In this document: positions 1-4,296 of the stretch, piece after piece | Layout of the letters: each line of letters opens with the position of its first letter | How positions within the stretch are numbered: the first letter of the stretch is position 1 | Source of the DNA: Alphaproteobacteria bacterium | Lineage (GTDB): Bacteria; Pseudomonadota; Alphaproteobacteria; UBA1280; UBA12223 | NCBI GenBank assembly: GCA_003450915.1 | Contig: DMEM01000187.1 | Location: forward strand, 1 to 9,372 | DNA length: 9,372 bases | Reading direction: 5' to 3' | Notes under the pieces: model-generated | Databases searched by the model: none | The model's input: the letters and a program-made list of their open reading frames with translations, nothing else | Told to the model about the DNA's origin: nothing | Translations under genes and position numbers: made by a program

Positions 1-24
1 TATTTTATATCACCGTTTTAATAC

Positions 25-44
25 TAAGAGATATTTTTCTCTTA
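25..44 (+). promoter_or_regulatory. Hairpin touching the ribosome binding site of the 85-aa gene
   Basis: A perfect 7-bp inverted repeat, TAAGAGA (25-31) and TCTCTTA (38-44), encloses a 6-base loop (TATTTT). Its last base is the first base of the Shine-Dalgarno AAGGAG (44-49). In the mRNA it would form a small stem directly against the ribosome site. A protein operator or chance in AT-rich DNA are alternatives; any promoter would lie mostly outside the window. Confidence 0.4.
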
Positions 45-55
45 AGGAGCACATT

Positions 56-313
56 ATGTGTCAGATAAGAACAGCCTCTAGGAATCTCGTTTCCATCTAC
101 GTTAAACATTTTGATGAACCTAACCTCAAAATTAACATTATTGGTCAGCGAGTACTGTTCAACGGACAGCCTGTAATGCTATTAAAGCATTTTGAGCAAA
201 TTTTGCTTGAACTTGGCTATTTTCATGATGTAAATGAAAATACAGTAGTTACAGGTATTTTTAAAAAGCATGAACTAGGCATTTTCCAAGCAAAGGAGAG
301 TGTTATATGCTAG
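56..313 (+). CDS. Hypothetical protein, 85 aa, family not recognised
   Basis: I do not recognise this protein. The start is supported by a near-perfect Shine-Dalgarno, AAGGAG at 44-49, six bases before the ATG, and a strong terminator begins ten bases after the stop, so this looks like a complete single-gene unit. No signal peptide or membrane segment is visible. The middle (about residues 22-55) reads as alternating beta-like and helical sequence (NIIGQRVLFNGQPVMLLKHFEQILLE is split here as strand, turn, helix), suggesting a small folded cytoplasmic protein. There are only two Cys, at positions 2 and 85. It leads a run of four small orphan genes on the same strand. The function is unknown; a small regulator or part of an accessory island is possible, but nothing in the sequence decides it. 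Confidence 0.72.
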   Translation: MCQIRTASRNLVSIYVKHFDEPNLKINIIGQRVLFNGQPVMLLKHFEQILLELGYFHDVNENTVVTGIFKKHELGIFQAKESVIC

Positions 314-322
314 ATATCGTTT

Positions 323-351
323 AAAAGCCGCCTTTTACTGGCGGCTTTTTG
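323..351 (+). terminator. Rho-independent terminator of the 85-aa gene
   Basis: The 10-bp perfect stem AAAAGCCGCC (323-332) / GGCGGCTTTT (340-349) has a 7-base loop and runs into T's. It starts ten bases after the stop at 311-313. It shares its stem design with the terminators at 843 and 1716. Confidence 0.9.
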
Positions 352-440
352 CTATTCCTACTACTTTAGTCAGATATATCCATATTTACTAATAACTATA
401 AAAGATAGAATTACCAATCCCGTTTTTTTAGGATAGAAAA

Positions 441-833
441 ATGAGTAATTTATTTTTTGTAATCATCTTTGTTTTTATATCTTTTAAAACTTACTCTTCA
501 TGTGAGAATGATATTGACAGTTCGACTGTCAATCAAACAGGCAATCAACAACTGGTAGATAGTAAAACTGAAAATGATGGTTTTTGGTATTTTGGACATA
601 GCTTTTACTGCGATTCACTTGAAGATCCAAAACAATGGGTTTTTAAAAAATGGTCAACTCCATCTGCAAAAATGGAAATTATGATCGTAAAGTTAAAAAA
701 ACTATGCCGTCAAAATGAACATGAAGTTGCCTACTATCAGGCAGATGAACATTATTACCGCCCTATGGTCGAAAGTTTGCTTAAGTCCAACTTGGCAACA
801 TTTGATAGTCTAAATATTTTTCGATGTTTATAA
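441..833 (+). CDS. Small secreted four-cysteine protein, 130 aa (paralogue of the 1859-2365 product)
   Basis: Not a family I recognise. The N-terminus is a signal peptide: hydrophobic residues 4-14, then a likely cleavage near YSS|C21. A lipoprotein is unlikely because the lipobox is poor. The mature part has four cysteines (21, 57, 89, 129), consistent with two disulfides in an exported protein. Residues 47-70 hold the core DGFWYF-x5-C-x4-DPKQWVFKK, and residues 110-121 read VESLLKSNLATF; both match the protein at 1859-2365 with the same spacing around DG, Cys and DPK, so the two are homologues. The start ATG has AGGA at 430-433, seven bases upstream. The gene lies between two terminators (323-351 and 843-871), so it should be transcribed alone; I saw no convincing -35/-10 pair, only a TATAAA at 397-402. 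The role is unknown; a periplasmic binding or immunity-like protein, or an exported effector, are guesses. Confidence 0.75.
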   Translation: MSNLFFVIIFVFISFKTYSSCENDIDSSTVNQTGNQQLVDSKTENDGFWYFGHSFYCDSLEDPKQWVFKKWSTPSAKMEIMIVKLKKLCRQNEHEVAYYQADEHYYRPMVESLLKSNLATFDSLNIFRCL

Positions 834-842
834 AATATGATT

Positions 843-871
843 AAAAGCCTCCAATCCCCAGGAGGCTTTTA
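843..871 (+). terminator. Rho-independent terminator of the 130-aa gene
   Basis: Perfect 10-bp stem AAAAGCCTCC (843-852) / GGAGGCTTTT (861-870) with an 8-base loop. It begins nine bases after the stop of the secreted-protein gene. The U-tract is short (TTTTATTATT). Confidence 0.85.
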
Positions 872-894
872 TTATTCTTTATTTTACAATATCA

Positions 895-923
895 TTGACT
901 ATTGGTGTTTTAGTCATTAAATT
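895..923 (+). promoter_or_regulatory. Possible sigma-70-type promoter for the 239-aa gene
   Basis: TTGACT at 895-900 matches the -35 consensus at five of six positions. Seventeen bases later TAAATT (918-923) matches the -10 consensus at four of six. It lies between the terminator at 843-871 and the gene start at 962, where a promoter is required. The -10 is weak in AT-rich DNA, so this is tentative. Confidence 0.35.
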
Positions 924-961
924 ATACATTAATAATTACTTATCTGTTTCGAGGAAAGACT

Positions 962-1681
962 ATGTCTAAAAAATCTGAAATCCTTAACTTTGTTGATAAC
1001 TCCCTAAGCACCATAAAAAACATTCTAGATCATATGGAAGATGGTGATCTAAAATGTACCGATATTGATATAGACCTAAACCGTAACCTCAATGATGAGT
1101 GGTCACTTTTACTCTGTAAATATCATTTGCACAAATACATAGAGGCATCTAACAATTTAGATGAAAAAGCTGCAACAAAACATTGCTATGAAGCACATAA
1201 AATTTATAATGACCCTACATTTAAATATGAAGCAGAAATTGATAAGCTCAGAGCTCAGGCTAGCCTAGAATCACTTAAATTACATGTACATTCCTTTATT
1301 AATGATGAGCGAGGCATTCATAAACATGCTGATTTAAGCACTATCTGGAATAAAATGCGTGTAGCAGGCTATTGCAAAGGTGATATAGATATCTACTATC
1401 ATCATGATTTTGCAATTATTGGATTAACTCCTGATATTGTTGATTCAGTTTTTACCCCTATTCATGCAAAACGTGCCTTACAGGCAATTGAAGAAACATT
1501 TCTTCTGCATCAAAGAAATCTACCACGTAATGAAATCCAAGATTTTGCAGGTAAACTCAATAACATCTTTCTAGATTATAAAACTCCATATAACCTAGAT
1601 CAGGTGTTAGATTACTTACTAAGCAACACAGATGATGAAACCCTAGCTGAAAAGCTAGAAATAACGAAAAGTTACTTGTAA
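962..1681 (+). CDS. Hypothetical soluble helical protein, 239 aa
   Basis: I do not recognise this protein. The start is well supported by GAGGAAAG at 951-958, seven bases or fewer before the ATG. No signal peptide or membrane span is seen, so it should be cytoplasmic unless exported by a specialised system. Most of it reads as amphipathic helix. Residues about 46-105 (WSLLLCKYHLHKYIEAS, then CYEAHKIYNDP) have the spacing and residue types of a degenerate TPR-like helical hairpin, but this is an impression, not a match. A histidine-rich patch lies at 118-149 (GIHKHAD, DIYYHHD), which could bind metal or simply be chance. It is a single-gene unit with its own terminator, placed between two genes for related secreted proteins. 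A partner or regulator of those proteins is conceivable, but only neighbourhood suggests it. Confidence 0.75.
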   Translation: MSKKSEILNFVDNSLSTIKNILDHMEDGDLKCTDIDIDLNRNLNDEWSLLLCKYHLHKYIEASNNLDEKAATKHCYEAHKIYNDPTFKYEAEIDKLRAQASLESLKLHVHSFINDERGIHKHADLSTIWNKMRVAGYCKGDIDIYYHHDFAIIGLTPDIVDSVFTPIHAKRALQAIEETFLLHQRNLPRNEIQDFAGKLNNIFLDYKTPYNLDQVLDYLLSNTDDETLAEKLEITKSYL

Positions 1682-1715
1682 TAACAAAGAAGAAACTGTA
1701 TCTTTACAGTACTTT

Positions 1716-1745
1716 AAAAGCCACCTTTTATAGGTGGCTTTTTTT
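1716..1745 (+). terminator. Rho-independent terminator of the 239-aa gene
   Basis: Perfect 10-bp stem AAAAGCCACC (1716-1725) / GGTGGCTTTT (1733-1742) with a 7-base loop and a run of T's to 1745. It sits 34 bases after the stop. It is nearly the same hairpin as the one at 323, differing by one base pair in the stem. Confidence 0.9.
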
Positions 1746-1823
1746 GTCAGCTATTTTTTTATGAAAACATGTATAAGATATTAATATACAATCCGCAACT
1801 GCGGGCAGCCCTTTTCTTTATTT

Positions 1824-1845
1824 TTACTCCACTTTCATGGAGTAA
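1824..1845 (+). promoter_or_regulatory. Hairpin just upstream of the ribosome binding site of the 168-aa secreted-protein gene
   Basis: An 8-bp perfect inverted repeat, TTACTCCA (1824-1831) / TGGAGTAA (1838-1845), has a 6-base loop. It ends one base before the Shine-Dalgarno GAGG (1847-1850). It also contains a second SD-like GGAG within the right arm. It could be an mRNA stem tuning translation or a DNA operator; nothing identifies a partner. Confidence 0.45.
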
Positions 1846-1846
1846 T

Positions 1847-1850
1847 GAGG
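1847..1850 (+). promoter_or_regulatory. Ribosome binding site deciding the start at 1859
   Basis: GAGG at 1847-1850 lies eight bases before ATG 1859. The in-frame ATG at 1769 has no Shine-Dalgarno and would bury the signal peptide 30 residues inside the protein, so 1859 is chosen. Confidence 0.7.
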
Positions 1851-1858
1851 ATACTCTA

Positions 1859-2365
1859 ATGAAAAAAATTATGTTTTTTATTTGCCTAACCCTTTCTTTC
1901 ATCTCATTCAACTCTTTTGCAGCTTGTACAGAACCTGCAGGTGACTGGCGTGATGACTATAACAGCAACCCATGGGAAATGGATAAATCGGTGACCATCG
2001 CCGATGGTTACTGGGAGTTCAATTCTCCCAATAGCTGTATCTTTATAACAGATCCAAAAAAATGGATTTTTATTAAAAAAAATAAAAGATATATTGACTT
2101 ATATGTAAGTGAAATCAAAGGATTTAAAGCAAGGCAAGAGCGTCTAATCAACGCTGGTGAAAAGCCTCGCAATAGCTTCTACAACGGACTATGTAAGGTT
2201 TCTTCCGGTAGTGATTGGGAGCTTTCAGCTAAGCGTGAGAGTCGTTATAAAAACTACCAATATATGTTTCAATATGAGGTAGAGTTTATGATTGCAAATG
2301 GCTACCTGACAATGGAGGACTACTCGGTTTTACCCGAATGCCCTCCTTATAAACGTAAGCGATAG
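1859..2365 (+). CDS. Small secreted four-cysteine protein, 168 aa (paralogue of the 441-833 product)
   Basis: Not a recognised family, but clearly related to the 130-aa product of 441-833. A textbook signal peptide (MKK, hydrophobic 5-17, SFA|A or AA|C near residues 20-23) predicts export to the periplasm or beyond. The mature protein carries Cys 23, 60, 112 and 161, in the same order as Cys 21, 57, 89 and 129 of its relative. The core DGYWEF-x5-C-x4-DPKKWIFIKK lies at 49-74, and VEFMIANGYLTMED at 141-154 matches VESLLKSNLATFD of the relative. It is longer because of an insert at about residues 90-128, before the third region. The C-terminus is basic (PPYKRKR). Base composition inside the gene is uneven, with a GC-rich first third. 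It has its own ribosome site and terminator. Function unknown. Confidence 0.78.
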   Translation: MKKIMFFICLTLSFISFNSFAACTEPAGDWRDDYNSNPWEMDKSVTIADGYWEFNSPNSCIFITDPKKWIFIKKNKRYIDLYVSEIKGFKARQERLINAGEKPRNSFYNGLCKVSSGSDWELSAKRESRYKNYQYMFQYEVEFMIANGYLTMEDYSVLPECPPYKRKR

Positions 2366-2369
2366 AAAC

Positions 2370-2392
2370 AAGGGGCCTGTGGGCCCCTTTTT
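2370..2392 (+). terminator. Terminator between convergent genes
   Basis: Stem AAGGGGCC (2370-2377) / GGCCCCTT (2382-2389) with a TGTG loop, followed by T's on the + strand. It closes the 168-aa secreted-protein gene, whose stop is at 2363-2365. The serine hydrolase gene converges from the right with its stop at 2396-2398, so the hairpin probably serves both, though the - strand T-run (TTGTTT) is weaker. Confidence 0.85.
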
Positions 2393-2395
2393 CAT

Positions 2396-3766
2396 TTAAA
2401 ATTTAGGCAACTCAAAGTCTTCTTTTTTGCACATTAATGAACCTGAGTAAAGAGCTGATTTAACCTTATTATCTTCATCAAAATTAAAGTTTATCATTTC
2501 TCCATAACTGCCCATACCAGAAGCTTTAGTTATTTTACAAGTATTATCTTCATTTATTGTAAGTTCTGTACAATTATCATCAGATAATGGGTTTGAATAA
2601 GCAACTGATGTTAAATAAACATTATCTCCAACAATGATAAATCTGGTTGACGCCCATAGACTATATAGTTCAAATTGATTATCTTTAAATTTTGTTTTTT
2701 CTAATTCATCTTTATGTTTTTCAAAGAACTTATAAGTGCTTAATAATGTACCTAAAGGACCCATCGGGTCACCATCTATAGCGGAAACCACTACAGAAAC
2801 TGAAATATTAGACTCTTGATCAAAATAACTAGCACTAATTTGACCAGGAAATAATCCTCCATGCCCTACTAATGTTGAGCCGTGTAATTTTATTTCTTTA
2901 AAACCAAGACCATATTTACCAGTACCTCCTGAGATTTCATAAACACCTCTAAAAAGCTCTTTTTTTAAACTATCAGAAACTAAATTTTTGTTTCCCATTG
3001 CTAAATTTTGATAAAACATTGCCATTTCTTCAGGTGTTGAACAAACCCCCGCAGCAGGGCTTAGCCCGTGAGTTAATACTTCTGCAGATAATAGTTCATA
3101 TTTACCCGTTAGTAACTTACCTGTATAGCCTGTAACATAATTTTCTTTTGATGGATTATAATCCATTTCAGTATTTTTTAAACCAATTTTATCAATTATA
3201 TTACTTTTAACATAATCATTATAATTTTCTCCTGTAACTTTTTCTATAACAAGTCCAAGAAAGCCATAGCCAATATTACTATATTTAAATCTTGTATTAT
3301 TTTCAATTACGGCTTTTGAATTTTTCGCTAAATCTACTAAATCATCTTTAGACAAAAACTCTTTTTGATAAGACCAAAAGCCACTATTCTCACTATCTCT
3401 TGAAACACCTGCCTGATGTGAAAGTAACTGCCTAATTGTAATGCTTTGAAAAGTTTTATCTTCTTTATTAACATCTATAAATTTTTTTAACTTATCATCT
3501 AGTGATAGTAGATCTCTTTCAACAAGCTGCATAATAGCAACTGCTGTAAAGTTTTTAGAATGTGATGCAAAGCGATAAAGATCTGTAGTTTTTGCTTTAG
3601 ACTTATCTTCAAGATTTGAATAACCAACAGCTTTTTTATAAATAACCTTACCATCTTTAACCATCGCAAGCGAAATACTTGGCTCTTCTAATCTTTCCAT
3701 ATAAGAATCTAACCACGCATTCATGAACTTTTTAAATCGTGATATAACTAATGAATTTTCTGACAT
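2396..3766 (-). CDS. Serine hydrolase, beta-lactamase class C / penicillin-binding family (COG1680 type), 456 aa
   Basis: This belongs to the serine beta-lactamase-like superfamily, whose members are DD-peptidases, esterases, amidases and true beta-lactamases. The three catalytic motifs are visible: S68-H-S-K71 (SxxK nucleophile), Y162-S-N164 (YxN), and H302-G-G304 in VGHGG, the usual replacement of KTG. Family signatures around them, such as LLSHQAG (114-120) and LSLDDKL (87-93), also fit. Residues about 350-456 form a C-terminal beta-rich extension, as in many members. No signal peptide is present (the N-terminus is charged), so it should act in the cytoplasm, unlike classical beta-lactamases; the substrate cannot be told. 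The start is set by AGGGGAG, six bases upstream of the ATG. It follows the HIT gene after 25 bases, so the two are probably cotranscribed. Resistance function should not be assumed. Confidence 0.9.
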   Translation of the reverse strand: MSENSLVISRFKKFMNAWLDSYMERLEEPSISLAMVKDGKVIYKKAVGYSNLEDKSKAKTTDLYRFASHSKNFTAVAIMQLVERDLLSLDDKLKKFIDVNKEDKTFQSITIRQLLSHQAGVSRDSENSGFWSYQKEFLSKDDLVDLAKNSKAVIENNTRFKYSNIGYGFLGLVIEKVTGENYNDYVKSNIIDKIGLKNTEMDYNPSKENYVTGYTGKLLTGKYELLSAEVLTHGLSPAAGVCSTPEEMAMFYQNLAMGNKNLVSDSLKKELFRGVYEISGGTGKYGLGFKEIKLHGSTLVGHGGLFPGQISASYFDQESNISVSVVVSAIDGDPMGPLGTLLSTYKFFEKHKDELEKTKFKDNQFELYSLWASTRFIIVGDNVYLTSVAYSNPLSDDNCTELTINEDNTCKITKASGMGSYGEMINFNFDEDNKVKSALYSGSLMCKKEDFELPKF

Positions 3767-3791
3767 TTATTACTCCCCTATCTTATTTTTT

Positions 3792-4220
3792 TTATTTCCA
3801 ATTATTCTTTAACAACTCTTTTAATTTTATGAATGAATCATCTAAAATTTCATTTGCAAATGGCATTTCTGGTAGTTTAGGCCAGCCAGTATCTTTAAAA
3901 GTTTCGTTATTAAAAGTTTTATTTTCGCTATATCTTGGTATTACGTGATAATGCACGTTTGGATCAACCATCATCAACATAAGATAGTTAAACTTTTCTG
4001 CATTAAAGTGAGTTTTTAAATTATTTTCAATATCTGTAATAACTTCTTTTAACTCACTAAATGACTCTTGAGATATATTTGCAAAGTTAGTAGTTTCTGA
4101 TTTTTCAATTAAAACCAATGAACCTAAAGTTACCTGCGCAGGGCGCAATAAAACTACCCAATTATTATATTCATAAATTAAATTATCTGAATAACCAAAA
4201 GTTTGCATTGTTTCATTCAT
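3792..4220 (-). CDS. HIT-family nucleotide hydrolase-like protein with altered triad, 142 aa
   Basis: Histidine-triad proteins hydrolyse or transfer nucleoside monophosphates from substrates such as diadenosine polyphosphates or AMP conjugates. The N-terminal half has the fold pattern WVVLLRPAQVTLGSLVLI (21-38), corresponding to the strand before the conserved helix. The signature is at 86-97, DPNVHYHVIPRY. Aligned with the usual HxHxHxxPR, the first His is Asn88, while His90 (the nucleophile position) and His92 are kept, so activity is plausible. The length is typical. The start has AGGGG upstream at a normal distance. The gene begins 76 bases after the leuS stop, downstream of a terminator, and lies 25 bases before the serine hydrolase gene, so it is probably the first gene of a two-gene unit. 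I cannot assign a specific substrate. Confidence 0.85.
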   Translation of the reverse strand: MNETMQTFGYSDNLIYEYNNWVVLLRPAQVTLGSLVLIEKSETTNFANISQESFSELKEVITDIENNLKTHFNAEKFNYLMLMMVDPNVHYHVIPRYSENKTFNNETFKDTGWPKLPEMPFANEILDDSFIKLKELLKNNWK

Positions 4221-4240
4221 TATTTATTTTCCCCTATTTA

Positions 4241-4268
4241 ATTTTAAAATTTGATAAAAAAAAGACAA
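4241..4268 (-). promoter_or_regulatory. Possible promoter for the HIT / serine hydrolase pair
   Basis: Read on the - strand, TTGTCT (4268-4263, four of six to the -35) and TAAAAT (4246-4241, five of six to the -10) are 16 bases apart. The -35 overlaps the distal arm of the leuS terminator. A 12-bp perfect palindrome, AATTTTAAAATT (4240-4251), covers the -10. The region is so AT-rich that chance matches are easy. Confidence 0.3.
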
Positions 4269-4290
4269 GGGGTTCTCCCTTGCCTTTTTT
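4261..4290 (-). terminator. Rho-independent terminator of leuS
   Basis: Inverted repeat 4261-4271 / 4277-4287 with a 5-base loop, beginning about ten bases after the leuS stop. One position is A opposite C when read as + strand RNA, but becomes a G-U wobble in the - strand transcript. The 3' side on - is a long T-run. Both points say it works in the leuS direction. Confidence 0.85.
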
Positions 4291-4296
4291 ACTACA

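Noticed and set aside
1769..1858. In-frame upstream extension of the 168-aa secreted-protein gene from ATG 1769
   Set aside because: There is no Shine-Dalgarno before 1769, and the longer form would place a good signal peptide 30 residues inside. ATG 1859 has GAGG eight bases upstream.
314..1858. Integron-style cassette array with attC sites
   Set aside because: The single-gene layout is suggestive, but the hairpins are plain terminators and I found no paired RYYYAAC / GTTRRRY ends around them.
2396..3766. Antibiotic-resistance beta-lactamase
   Set aside because: The fold motifs match, but there is no signal peptide and the family is mostly esterases and peptidases, so resistance cannot be claimed.
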